In this document: piece after piece, positions 49,088 to 60,095 of the stretch
Layout: each line of letters begins with the position of its first letter
Position numbering within the stretch: the first letter of the stretch is position 1
NCBI GenBank assembly: GCA_026120185.1
Contig: JANUWF010001622.1
Location: 1,054,001 to 1,118,000 of the forward strand
Direction: 5' to 3'
Length of the DNA: 64,000 bases
DNA from: Voacanga thouarsii
Taxonomy: Eukaryota; Streptophyta; Magnoliopsida; Gentianales; Apocynaceae
Translations under genes and position numbers: made by a program
The notes under the pieces: model-generated
The model's database searches: none
Seen by the model: only the letters and a program-made list of their open reading frames with translations
Told to the model about the DNA's origin: nothing

Positions 49088-51201
49088 TCTTGTGAAATTA
49101 CATTAGGGGGAGAACCAAAACAGCATAAAGAAGATCTTGCTTGGACAACATCATTAAATTATCTTGATCCGCGCACAAGCGCATGTGAACTTGAAGTTCA
49201 AAAGATAATTCATTTGCAAAGCATTGCAAATCAAATGCCAGACGCTTTTGTTGACTCCAGAAGAGTTACAAAATCGCATATTCCAACTATAAATGCTCCT
49301 ATTCGAATTGAAGTTCCAGTGAGAACAAAATATTATACCTATAGTTGCTGAGCCAAAAGCATGCCAGAAGCATGGCCGACCTCTTGGTTCTAAAGATAAA
49401 AATCCTCGAAAGAAAAGACGATTAGATGATCCAGAAGATCATATTGAAGAAAAGAATGATAAAGACCAAGAGAGAGCCGATGACAAAGAACCGGAAGTTG
49501 ATGAAAGTAACACTGAAATTTCTATCAATTATACCACTTCGGTAGAAGTTGGAATCGGATAGAAAGCTGTTATTGATGATATATTTGCATACAATATATC
49601 TCTTGATGTTACACAGGATAATGATGATCCCGAACCAATATCGATTGATGAATGTCGGCATAGAAAAGATTGGTTGCAATGGAAAGATGCGATTCAATCG
49701 GAGTTAAATGCAGCGGCAAAACGTGAAGTCTTCGGACTGCGGTCCGAACACCGGAAGGTATAAAACCTGTTGGCTACAAATGGATATTTGTGCGAAAGCG
49801 CAATGAAAAGAGTGAAATCGTTCGATATAAAGCGCGATTAGTAGCCCAAGGTTTTTCACAAAGACCAGGTATTGATTATGATGAAACTTATTCTCCTGTT
49901 GTTGATGCTATTACACTCCGATATCTTATCGGTTTGGCGGTACATGAAAAGATAGATATGCGCCTATTAGATGTTGTCACTTTGCTTACTTGTATGGAAA
50001 TTTAGAAAATGATGTTTACATGAAAATCCTCGAAGGATTTCATATGCACGAAGCATATAAACATTATCCTCGTGAAAATTACTCCATCAAGTTACGGAAA
50101 TCATTATATGGCTCGAAGCAATCAGGCGCATGTGGTTCACACGTCTTAGTGAATATTTATTGAAAGCGGGATTTAAAAATGACCAGGTATGTCCATGCGT
50201 TTTTATTAAGAAATATGGTTCTAAATTTGTGATATTAGCTATATATGTTGATGATATTAATCTTATTGGAACTCTGAAGAGCTCCAAGAAACAATTGATT
50301 ATTTAAAAAGAGAATTCGAAATCAAGGATTTTGGTAAAACCAAATTTTGCCTTGGTTTACAAATTGAACATTTGGAGAGTGGAACATTTATTCATCAATC
50401 AACATATACGACAAAAGTGCTAAAAAGATTTTACATGGACAAAACACATCCATTGAGTATTCCAATGATCGTCCAGATCATTAAATGTGGATAAAGATCC
50501 TTTCCGAGCCTCAAGAAAATGATGAAGAACTCCTTGGTCCTGAAGTACCATATCTCGGTGCAATTGGTGCATTGATGTATCTTGCTAATAATACAAGACA
50601 CGATATTGCTTTTGTTGTCAATTTATTAGCAAGATTTACTTCTTCACCAACACGACGACATTGGAATGGAATTAAACAAGTCCTTCGATATCTTCAAGGT
50701 ACAATTGATCTCGGATTATTTTATTCAAATAAAACCAGTCCAACATTGATTGGTTATGCGAGATCTTCGGTTATTTATCGATCCACATAAAGCACGTTCT
50801 CAAACGGGCTATCTATTTACATGTGAAAATACTTGCTATATCATGGCGTTCTACGAAACAATCTATAGCAACTACTTCTTCAAATCATGCTTGAAATTAT
50901 AGCCATTCATGAAGCAAGTCGAGAATGTGTATGGCTAAGATCCATGATTCATTATATCCGAGAAAGTTGTGGATTATCATCAATCAAAGGTATTCCAACT
51001 CCTCTTTATGAAGACAATGCGACTTGCATAGCTCAATTACGAGGAGGATATATTAAAGGAGATCGGACAAAACATATTTCACCAAAATTCTTCTTTACTC
51101 ATGAACTCCGGAAGAAAGGTGAAATTGATGTGCTACAAATTCGGTCATGTGATAACCTCGCGAGATATTTTCACGAAGACTTTACCGACTGCAACATTTG
51201 A
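49088..51201 (+). pseudogene. Copia pol remnant: linker, reverse transcriptase, RNase H
   Basis: Similarity resumes with the post-integrase linker (LDPRTSACELEVQKIIHLQ, DAFVDSRRVTKSHIP, GSKDKNPRKKRR). The reverse transcriptase follows (WKDAIQSEL, GYKWIFVRKRN, YKARLVAQGFSQRPGIDYDETYSPV, catalytic YVDD near 50240). Last come the GALMYLANNTRHDIAF block and RNase H (ASRECVWLRSMI, LYEDNATCIAQ, RTKHISPKFFF). There are several stops and frame changes, for example the TAG at 50003-50005. No integrase catalytic core lies upstream: the RKD copy occupies its place. Confidence 0.9.
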
Positions 51202-51394
51202 AAAGTTGAGATATAAAATCGGTATGCGTCGGTTTAAAGATTTAAAGGAATCATCTCATCAGGGGGAGTAATAAACATACATATAGAATAGTGTACTCTT
51301 TTTCCTTCACTAGATTTTTTTCTCACTGGGTTTTTATCTAGTAAGGTTTTAACGAGGCATATTCTTTATGTATGGATGGACATCCAAGGGGGAG

Positions 51395-51761
51395 TGTTAT
51401 GAATTATTGGAATCTCCATTAATTAGTGGAGGCTCCACTAATTATAGATTTATGTGAATTATTAGAAGATTTTTATGGATGTCCACCATTTAGTGGAGAC
51501 ACCATTAATTGAGATTAGTTGAATATGATGTATGCAATGATGTATTCCACTAATTAGAGCTCTATAAATAGAGATATTCTCTAAGCTTGTAATACACCAT
51601 CATTTTGTGAAAGAAAGATTAGTGAAAGAAAGATTAGAGAAAGAATTGTGAGAGAAAGAAAGAGAGAAGTTTGAAGAGAAATTCTTGTGCAAAGAATAGT
51701 TAGAGTTTTATTAGTGTGTAGTGTGTAGATTTTATTCTAACACTACCCTAATTTTATAACA
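51395..51761 (+). repeat. 3' LTR of the RKD-carrying Copia element
   Basis: It is identical in length to the 5' LTR. The two differences I see are a G/A change in the TTATGG/TTATAG segment and a C/A change just after the TATA box. It is followed by the second CATTT. Confidence 0.95.
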
Positions 51762-52392
51762 CATTTAACTTTTATAGGTGTGGATTTAACCCCTCCCTAT
51801 CATATATTATTTATATATATCTTATATTAATATCATTGTCTTCTTTTATTTTTGTTTGAACAAGCCTCTTGTATTAATTCTAATCATGTTAGTCATATTG
51901 TGTTTGAATCAAACTAATTCTAATTTTATAAAACTTTAATGATTACAATTTTATATGTTACTAATAAAGTAAAAATTTTTATATATAAACACCTCTTATA
52001 AATAAGTTTCAAGTCTGATAAAACTTTTAAGTAGGTTAAGTCCAAACTTAAAAGAGACAAGTCTTACATAAACTAATAGGACAAGTCCAAGCCTTCAGTC
52101 CCCAAACCCATAGGCCTGTTGAGCCGCTTTGTCTGGCGTGGCCTATTTCCATCTTACACTCAGTCCTTGGTGAAGCTTTTAATAGATGAGACTATGCCTC
52201 TGCAGAGAGTACAATCTGTAGAGATGGTGATGAAAGTAGAAGTCATTAAAAGACAATGTTGATTACAGAAACAGTACATTTTCCAACAGCAGAAGTTCTT
52301 CCTAAATGAATCACTGGACAAGTATGCTTTGCTGTTTGAGAATAAATTAATCATTCAAACAAAAGGAAAACTTTAACTATGAGGCCTCTTAC

Positions 52393-53046
52393 CTGAGTAG
52401 AGTCGTCCAGTTTTACAAGCACTACAGCTCGAGAAACGGGTCAACTCGTTCTGATGCCGCATTGGTACCTCCATTCGGATCAGAGCTCTTTTTTTTTTTT
52501 TTTTAAGCCAGGTATCCGTGTCAGTATTCATTCGGATCAGAGCTCAAATTTTCTTTATCAGGGTTAGTATCCTGAGGAAAAGGGCAACAGAGGGAAGCCA
52601 ACCAATTCTCCCTAAGCTGAGTCTGCGAAATTACATCACTAGCGTTCTTTTTTTCTTCTTTCGTTTCGTCTAATTGGTGGTCCAGGAGTTACAATAACCG
52701 AGTTTTCTTCAGGAGGCGGCGAGGTGCAGTGGTCGTGAGTGTTAACGGTGCAGTTGAAAGTAGTGGTATTGGTGGTGAAGACGTGGAGGAGAACTGGTGG
52801 CCGGAGTTTCGCAGAGAACGGGGTCATGAACTGGAGGTGAAAGGTGGTTTTGGGTGGCATATGCTTCCATACAGAAGATGGCCTGAAATTACCTCCGGCG
52901 ACGGAATGAAGCCAACAGCTGAAGGCGAGGCTATGGGGTGCTGTTACCTGGGACCTGTGGGAGGACAAGGAGGGAAGGGCTGTTGGACTGACACAGACAT
53001 TTTTCCTCCATGATTTTAGGGTCACTTTCTTCCATTTTGCATTCAA
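52393..53046 (-). pseudogene. Truncated first exon resembling chloroplast resolvase MOC1
   Basis: On the minus strand a protein-like sequence runs through FMTPFSAKLRPPVLL and RRNERRKK, then after a one-base shift at an A run (about 52650) TQLRENWLASLCCPFP. It ends VDP..SRAVVLVKLDDSTQ before a GT donor at 52392-52391. From memory this fits the N-terminal part of plant MOC1 Holliday junction resolvases (LKENWLDSL, then GVDPDLSGALAVLK with the first catalytic Asp). Only the first exon is present, with at least two frame changes and a 40-bp insertion. It was hit and is not functional. The family call is tentative. Confidence 0.45.
52472..52545 (-). mobile_element. Tiny poly-A retro-insertion with 17-bp target duplication
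   Basis: The 17-bp sequence CATTCGGATCAGAGCTC occurs at 52472-52488 and again at 52529-52545. Between them lie about 40 bp that on the minus strand read ACTGACACGGATACCTGGCTT followed by an A-run of about 17. This is the pattern of a severely 5'-truncated SINE or LINE integrated by L1-type target-primed reverse transcription. It interrupts the resolvase-like exon. Confidence 0.8.
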
Positions 53047-53969
53047 TTTTGGATTGTGAAGACATTTTTACCCTTTAAAAATTGAATTATAGAATTATTT
53101 TAATACTTTAAAAATAATTCCAAATTAATAAAAAAATTAAAAACAAAATTAATACTGTAAAAATAGTTTGAAAATGTAATATATAAAAAAATTAAAAACA
53201 AAATTAATATTAAAAAAAGTTTAAAGAACCGTTTTCATATAATAAGAATAAATATAATAATTTATAATTTATACACGATTAAAGTCAAATATTTTATATT
53301 TTTATTTTAAATAAGATTTTTTTTTATTTTTTTATCTATTTATTTTAATTAATTTTTTTATTTTAATTTATATATTTTATTAACAAATTAAGAGAATATT
53401 AATTATTATTTTTTTATAAATACTTATTTTTAATATAACGTGATTTATAATGAGAAATATAAATAAATTAAATATATTTATAACATATAAAGTTTTAAAA
53501 TTTAATTATTTATTAATAAAAAATTTTTTTTATAAACGAAATAAAAATTATTAATTAATTAATTAAAATTTTTTAATTTTTTTAAAATTTATAAATCGAT
53601 TAAAATAAACCGATAAAATAATATAAAAAGAGTATTATAGAGATGAAATCAGAATAAATATAATAATTTACACATAGTTAAAATCAAATATTCTACATTT
53701 TTGTCTCAAATAAGATATTATAGAGATGAAAAAAAAGTAATAATATAGAATTGTAACAAAAAAAAAAATTCCACTAAATAGAAAATTCAGCCACAGTTGG
53801 TAAACAGTAAACTAGTAGTTCGCCGGTTTCCCTTTTTTTTTTTTTTTTTTGGTGCTGAAAAGCCAGTTTCGATTGAACGCCCAAATTTCTGCGTATTCCC
53901 GATTCCCCACCAGCACTCTCAACACGTAGTACAGTCGCGATTGTTCGCAAAGAGCGAGAAGCAGAGACA
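53047..53969. other. AT-rich spacer and promoter of the acyl carrier protein gene
   Basis: Very AT-rich sequence without genes fills 53050-53770, including imprecise repeats of AATATAATAATTTA. The 200 bp before 53970 should hold the promoter and leader, with a T-run at 53831-53850. Confidence 0.5.
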
Positions 53970-56133
53970 ATGGCGTCGGCATTAAGATCGAACATTCTTC
54001 GCCACGTTAGAGTCCCAATCTCAAAAACCCTAACCCTAAACGGATCCAAGCTTGGCGGTTTCCGATTAATGTCATCGCACGGCGACGATCACCTCGACAA
54101 GCAGGAAGTCATAGCAAGAGTTCTCGACGTAGTCAAAAGCTTCCCAAAAGTTGACCCTGCCAAGGTCTTAAGATTTCTCATTTTCGCGTTCCCTTTTCTT
54201 TTCCATTTCCTTTCTCCTGTTCCTTAGATAATGCCTACCCTTACCCTATATTTTTCCATTTTTAGCTGAATTAAGTTTAAGCAAAGTAACTTTAAAATTC
54301 ATATTTTCTATTCAACTTTTCTTTTCTATATGGAAGCTGTGAATTTTTTGGAATTGTTGCTTGAACTTGAATCTAGAGCCGTTAATCTACTTGATCTGAT
54401 AACTACTAAAAGTTGCAATTTTGAAGAAGATTCTTCTATTAGGTGCGCACTCTGCTTCCCTTGGTTATGTTTCTTTCGTTTGAAGAATCCACTAATTACA
54501 ATTTGCGCCTAATGTCGGATATTGTAGCCGTAGCAGGAGTGTTTTATTATGTAGTTGAGGTTTGATTTTAAAAGCAGTAAACTTTCAGGTTAAATGTTCT
54601 AGAAAATTAGTTAATCCAGTGTGTTGTAGCTAAAACTTTGACGAAAAGCTTTTGATTGCTTTCTGTTTCCTTTTGAATTTGTAATCTGTTAGTTGCAGGC
54701 TTTCCATTTTAAAATTTTTCTGCAGATCTTAGTCGGTGATGGAGTGAAAAAGCTTTGGAATCTGGAAACTAGGAGCGTTTATTTACTGATACAGCTGTAA
54801 TGTGGTTTGGAGAATGTATACTTACTGCTTAAGACATAAACTCATCATGGCTTAGAAATCTTGTGGTCCTGTTAGTATCGCTATTTTGGTCTACTTAGAA
54901 TCTTTGTTAGTATTCTTGTATTTTGAAGTATAACTTTTATTTTGAGGTGGTTTTGGAAGTCATGCCTGAAGATGACTCCATTGGAACCTGCTATATTTCA
55001 CAATTTCTGTGATTTGATCAAGCAGTAATAGAATGGCTTGTAAGTGAATAAATGAGTGAATGAAGTATAAACTTTCAGAGAGTCATAGTAAGCAACTTCC
55101 AGCATTGTTCAAGGTTACGCATATTTCAATAACACCCTTCCTTGGAGAAAATAATTGGTTTTTTGGGGAAAGTGCTGGGGAAGGCAGCCACTAGAATTGC
55201 AGGTGGCTTTCTTGGATGCAAAATTGAGCACAAAAAGGATTGGAAAATTTCTGCTTTTAAGTATGAAAGGAAGACTTTATGGCGTCACATAGATGAAGTT
55301 TGATTTTGTATGTCTTCATGAGTACCTTGCTGACCTTTTGTCAAGTTTGAGACTGTCGTCTGTCAAAATACTTCTAAAAGAAGGTAAATGTAACATGAGT
55401 TTAATAACTAACTGATTAATTCTGTGGAATGGGTTTTCCCTATATGTGGACTTAGTCATTCCCTGAAAAAGAGAGCAATCCATCCCTGACTTGACGAATC
55501 TATCTCTGTAGGTATTTGTTTCGGATTGTAAAACAGTGATGATCTGTAGCATAGGGTTTGAAACACTCTATTGGTCTTGACTCAGGAAACCTGATTGCAT
55601 GAAATGAGATCTATGATTGAGTCTTTTGTAATAGAAGTACAGGTCCCATTTGTGGTCCCAGTTAGTGCTGCCTTCTAAGCTTAAAAGCCATCATAGAAAC
55701 ATTTTATGTAATCAAGTTGCATTGCATGCAGTTCTAAACTTTCGGATACTGGAAAACTGGATTTACTGATCTTCGAACCGTTTTCACGGGCAGTATCCGG
55801 GAAATTTTCTTGCAAAACGTGGTATATACCAGTATTTCTGATTTTCGATTCTCGAATAATTCTAGTTTCTTCTCTCAGAAAATAAGTTATCCATGTTTAA
55901 AACAAAAGGATTAAAAATGAATGCTGAGCTCAACTTCTCTTGTGCAAAATCTGCAGGTTACTCCTGATGTTCACTTTCAGAAAGATTTGGGCTTAGATAG
56001 CTTAGACAATGTGGAAATTGTAATGGCCCTAGAGGAAGAGTTTAAGCTTGAGATCCCCGACAAGGAAGCTGATAAGATCGACTCTTGCTCTCTTGCTATT
56101 GAGTATATCCATAACCACCCAATGGCTGGTTAA
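53970..56133 (+). CDS. MTACP1: Mitochondrial acyl carrier protein, two exons
   Basis: Exon 1 is 53970-54164 (65 codons) and exon 2 is 55957-56133 (58 codons plus TAA), separated by a 1.79-kb GT-AG intron in phase 0. The protein is 123 aa. Residues 1-35 are rich in Arg, Ser and Leu without acidic residues, a mitochondrial presequence. The mature part holds VLDVVKSFPKVDP, the phosphopantetheine attachment motif DLGLDSLD with Ser80, and EEEFKLEIPDKEADKI. It carries acyl chains in mitochondrial fatty acid synthesis, which feeds lipoate production, and relatives are subunits of respiratory complex I. The sequence fits Arabidopsis mtACP1 better than mtACP2 by recall. The start is the ATG that opens the presequence in a purine-rich context (GAGACAATGG). 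Confidence 0.95.
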
Positions 56134-58826
56134 CTTATGCTGGTTCTTTTTGATTCACCAGTTTCTCTGATGAACAATGTTACATGGTTTGTTCTCCCAG
56201 CTGAAAAAACATGTAGAAGTTCTACAAAACTGAAGGAGTGCAAAATAATTGAACTGTTTTTCAAGATTAACAACAGGTTGTTATGCTGCTTGCATAAACC
56301 TTCCAACCTTGAACGAGACAGACATTTCCATCTAGTTTTTGACATCTTCACATATCTTGTTGGCCTAGCCCCAGTAAACTTCTGAGTTTTAATTACTAAG
56401 GTTCCTACTCTTACTATTTTATTGGCAAATGCAAATACTCTTGAAATTTGCATCAGATTTAAACATGTCCATCCAAAGGAGGATATCATGAATAGAACAA
56501 TACTTTTGGTTTTTGTGTTTCACAGTCCCAGATATCTGATTATCCCACATAGCAAAACTAATCTCCGGACTTGCCCATACCTACCAACTCAACAAAATTG
56601 CATTAAATCATGCCATATGTTTCACTCGAAGCTAAGTTTTCCTTGGGACGTGGCAGTGATTTGGCAGCTAAATTAGATCTATGAATGCAATGTAGCGTTG
56701 CTGAGCCATCCATAATCAACCAATCGATAATGACTATAGTGTGTCCACGGTAATTTCACAGTATTTCCTCAAATCTTCGTATCTCCATTTCAGTGGAGAG
56801 GCCAAACTTGTGTCCTCAAATGCATCTGAACAAGCATCAACTTTGGCGAGAGCATCAGTAGCTTGACATTCGCTTCTCCATATTTTTGGCATACGAAACT
56901 TTTAAATTGCACCCCCATAATGTTCAAAGAACTTGCCCAGACTGTTCTCAATCTGCACATCCGGATTCTTCTTATCTTCAAATATTCATATAATCTCGTT
57001 TCATCTTGTCTTGTCTTTGCCTTAGCTGACACAGAGAAAAACAGAGAGGAGAAAAATGCAGAAGAAAGGCTTCATTTTCTGATCATCTGTGGGTATATAT
57101 GGCCTGTAACGAAGAAAATTCTTGGTATTGGTCAATTTAAACACTAGTTTCTTGTTTATGAAAATAACTTAGGTGATCAATGTTGAAAGCCTTGAACCTG
57201 GTTTTCTTGGACTTCAGATTTCAATCCATTTCCTAAAGCTATTAGATATGGAGTTTAAGTAGTTATTGAGCTATAATCTGTTATTGTATGAAATCTTGGG
57301 GAGGGAAAGTTGCCAAGTAGAAACATTGGGAGTAAACAAGATTCATTTTCAAAACTTGAAGTAGGCAAACTATAAATGGAGACATGTATATATATAGGGG
57401 AGAGAGTGTGAGAGAAAGAGAGAGAGACAAAAGGAGAGAGAAAAAAGGGGGCGAGAGAGATAGAGTGTGTAAGAGAGGGAGAGAGAGAGAGAGAAAAAGA
57501 AAAAGAAAGAAAAAGAGAGATATATGGAGACCCTTCTTATTTCTCTTTTAATTTCGTGGTGAATTTTACAACCCCATTAAGCCAGAAACTTCACAAATTC
57601 AAGCATTTATATTTCGGAAAACTTTCATTTTCACCACCTAAACAAATGGAAGCAATTAACATGGCGTTTTTGCCGGAATTTGGAAATCAACAGTGCACAC
57701 TATGTGTCCTTTAACAGACACATGATGTGAAGGAACTAATCATATGTATACCATTGACAATCATATTACTTGTAAGATGTGAAAGGACAAAATGCTGCTC
57801 ATGTTGTGCCAGATTATTAACAGGGGAAATTTGTTACTCTGTCCTCATTTTTTCCCCCTAAAAACAGAAGGAAAAAAAAATGTATCTGCTTGAATATCAC
57901 TTTATTATTTTGCATTTCAGCATTGGAAAATGAAATGAATAGGGAACAATTATGGCTCTAGATCGGCTACTATAATATTTGCAACACTCTCAAATACATT
58001 ATTAAAAATACGGCACATATTCGCCATTAGTGATTAAATGTGTTTTTAATAATATACACGTATCGCTTTTTAGTAATATATTAAAGAGTATTATACAGAA
58101 TATATTAGAGAATTTGGAGCCAACAATCATTGAAGTAAATTTGCAAAAGCACCTAGTCAAACTCTCTGGAATGAGGCTATTTATCTTTTATAATGAGAAG
58201 ATTTAATCATATAACTTTATAAATGTCAGAGACTCTTATTTATAAGATCGATATCTATCTTTGAAACTCAAATTTTTTTGTAGTATTCTAATCCTTTACA
58301 ATTTAAAAATGAATAGGCATTGTATAAACCACACAAAATTTAAGATGATAATCCTACTTATTCCATAAAGTGGCCATGATATCCATGAAAGCAAATTTTC
58401 CTTTTTTCTCCTTTGGTAGACAAGAATTGGAGATACGTACCCACTCAATGACTGTTTAATCAAGAAAGTATTGAATTCAAGCAGCTGCTGATGGAATTTT
58501 TCTTTTGCTTTTTGAAATTTATTCATCTCCTGTAGCTCTTTTGGATCGTTCGATCCATAGGAAAATCCCTTTTGGAAAAGTTACCCTGTTCAAGGAACTT
58601 TGTGAAAGCTCTTTATTCATGTAGGCTAACTTTTATCCCAAAGAATCAGTTTGACTGATTGAAGATAGATTATTGATAAAATGCTCGACAGCATCTCATT
58701 TAAGAGGTAGAACTAAGAAATATTGACCAAACTTCATTGTCAATTGAGTTCTTGATCATTAGTTAATCTCAGACATATCAACTTCTGTCAAAAAGTTAGC
58801 AGATTAATAATCAAGATATGGTTCGA
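56134..58826. other. 3' UTR and spacer with GA-rich tract
   Basis: The first few hundred bases should include the 3' UTR of the acyl carrier protein gene. A GA-rich simple repeat covers about 57398-57525. Minus-strand frames near 58296-58560 (ELQEMNKFQKAKEKFHQQ) look mildly protein-like. I do not recognise them, and no start, domain or splice context supports a gene. Confidence 0.45.
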
Positions 58827-59130
58827 GTTACCAAGCATGATCTTGATGGGACAAGATGACCAATGACTCCATAACTACTGGGGGATATGATTTGATTAAA
58901 GAGTAAATGCTGCTATGACTTGGGAAAAAGCCTTACCAGCTTCCACTCAAAACCTTCAAGATTAATGCCTGTTCCTCAGTTACCAAACATGATCTTGATG
59001 GGACCAGATGACCAATGACTCCAGAGCTAATGAGGGATATGATTTGACTTAAAGAGAAAATGCTGCTGTGACTTGCAAAAGCCTTACCAGCTTCCTCTCA
59101 AAGCCTTCAAGATTAATTTGCTTGTTCCTC
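58827..59130 (+). repeat. Tandem duplication, two units of 152 bp
   Basis: Unit 1 starts GTTACCAAGCATGATCTTGATGG at 58827 and unit 2 starts GTTACCAAACATGATCTTGATGG at 58979. Each runs to a TTCAAGATTAAT...GTTCCTC end. By eye they differ at roughly one position in ten, plus small indels. It is non-coding, downstream of the inhibitor gene. Confidence 0.85.
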
Positions 59131-59469
59131 GGTGAAGCGAAAGCGTAACAGATTTTTACCAGTTGAATTTGCTTTGCTGTTAAGCTTTTGATTACAGGAC
59201 TGGTTTTTTTCTAGAAGCCCAGCTTCTGATGTAGCATGAAGGATAGATAAGGTGATCAAAGATGAAGTACAAGGCACTCTTGTAGGATTTGCTTTACAGA
59301 GGAACTAAATTTATAAACGCTTGTGCTCTGACATATATTATGCATTATTTCAATGTCCTAAAGAGATTTGGAAACCTATTACAGGAGCTTGAAACATGAA
59401 CTGGAAGCAGGGGTGGGAACAAGCAATAAATCATGATAATTATATTCTAAGCAACGGGAAAATCAAGAA

Positions 59470-60027
59470 TCAGTTTGATCCTGTCTGAATCAGATTCATC
59501 ACTGCTAGCGACACCGCAGACAACTGGAATGTATTGTTATTCCTCTTCGTTAATGGCGAAACTATACCTGGACGCTCATTAAAACCATCCTCACAAGTTG
59601 TAGCAGCATCCATGATCGAACTTATCTGTATGTTAGCATCATAGAATCGCTTAGAATTGTAAGCTTTCATAGCCGACTTCACAGAGTCAATTGCATCCGA
59701 GTAAAGTTCAAAGCAATCACTCAAGCATTGCTTCAAATATTTATCAAGTTTCTGGTTCTTGAGCATATTCTTGACATAGCACCTCGTATCAGTAACGTTG
59801 TATCGAATTAGCCTGATCGAAATCATCCCGATCCCTTGAAGAGTAGCACATTGGCTGGCTGGTGCAGCTTGAAGAGAGGTTGTGCAGAAGCCGAAGCCGA
59901 TGTTTGGATCACCTTTTGCACATAGTTTGCAAGTTTTGTTGATGAGTCCTTGGCTGGTGACTCCATGGATGAAGAACAAGAGGATGAGGGAAAGAAGCAG
60001 AGGAAAGAATGATAAGTAAGGCCTCAT
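59470..60027 (-). CDS. PMEI/invertase-inhibitor family secreted protein
   Basis: This is a single-exon gene of 185 aa. Residues 1-25 form a clear signal peptide (LLLSLILLFF) ending near VTSQG. The mature protein has the four-helix inhibitor pattern: Cys33 and Cys48 in the N-terminal hairpin and Cys105 and Cys145 for the second conserved disulphide. The family blocks DCFELYSDAIDSVKSAM and TCEDGF are present. Additional Cys are at 36, 60, 83 and 101, as in some C/VIF-like members. Family proteins inhibit pectin methylesterases in the wall or acid invertases in wall or vacuole; the two functions cannot be told apart from sequence alone. The start is the first ATG and leads directly into the signal peptide. 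Confidence 0.9.
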   Translation of the reverse strand: MRPYLSFFPLLLSLILLFFIHGVTSQGLINKTCKLCAKGDPNIGFGFCTTSLQAAPASQCATLQGIGMISIRLIRYNVTDTRCYVKNMLKNQKLDKYLKQCLSDCFELYSDAIDSVKSAMKAYNSKRFYDANIQISSIMDAATTCEDGFNERPGIVSPLTKRNNNTFQLSAVSLAVMNLIQTGSN

Positions 60028-60077
60028 TTTTCTTGTTTTAGTATGGAGGCATGTTGTTCTTGTTTTTCTCTCATGAG

Positions 60078-60095
60078 ATAATATATAGCTGTGAG
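60078..60095 (-). promoter_or_regulatory. TATA-like box of the inhibitor gene
   Basis: On the minus strand an AGCTATATATTATCTC segment lies about 55-65 bp upstream of the start codon at 60027. A short leader follows. This is a reasonable TATA position for a plant gene with a short 5' UTR. It was assigned by position and sequence only. Confidence 0.5.

Larger units (their letters stand above)
46337..51761 (+). mobile_element. Non-autonomous Copia retrotransposon carrying an RKD gene copy
   Basis: Two LTRs of exactly 367 bp (46337-46703 and 51395-51761) are flanked by a perfect 5-bp target duplication CATTT (46332-46336 and 51762-51766). I count two differences between the LTRs. A purine tract CCAAGGGGGAG directly precedes the 3' LTR. 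The internal 4.7 kb holds a gag remnant (46806-47530), then a reverse-oriented RKD transcription factor gene (47755-48837) where protease and integrase should be. After it come the pol linker, reverse transcriptase and RNase H (49088-51201). Gag and pol carry stops and frame changes. The element can have moved only with proteins supplied by relatives. Confidence 0.95.
45087..51801. mobile_element. Long-TIR (MULE-like) element split by the Copia element
   Basis: The ends GATAGGAAGGAGTTAAAT (45089) and, inverted, GATAGGGAGGGGTTAAAT (ending 51801) match. The flanks ATATATTATTA (45078-45088) and ATATATTATTT (51802-51812) agree with a 9-10 bp target duplication, as for Mutator-like elements. Inside, 45110-45700 and 45700-46330 form a long AT-rich inverted repeat. 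The Copia element entered 40 bp from the right end. There is no coding capacity of its own. Confidence 0.65.
44900..52153. mobile_element. hAT-like outer element holding the second nest
   Basis: GATGGAAATAGG at 44900 and its complement at 52142-52153 are terminal inverted repeats. For about 150 bp inward both ends are related (GGCCTxxxxCCT, AAACTTxxCTTGAAACTTA motifs in inverted order). This type of end resembles the GGGATGGCAA hAT ends seen elsewhere in the window. No clear 8-bp target duplication was found, so the limits and class are tentative. Confidence 0.45.

Noticed and set aside
52729..53013. 94-codon plus-strand frame
   Set aside because: It lies antisense to the resolvase-like exon remnant, which has better protein-like features. 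There is no domain or splice context on the plus strand.
53831..53850. T-run before the acyl carrier protein gene as a retro-insertion
   Set aside because: No flanking target duplication was found, unlike the insertion at 52472-52545.
57398..57525. GA-rich tract as a regulatory GAGA cluster
   Set aside because: It is more than 1.2 kb from either neighbouring gene's coding end and is a simple repeat, with nothing ties it to a promoter.
58296..58560. Minus-strand Lys/Gln-rich frame as an exon
   Set aside because: The composition hints at a coiled coil, but I could find no start, no partner exons and no family match.
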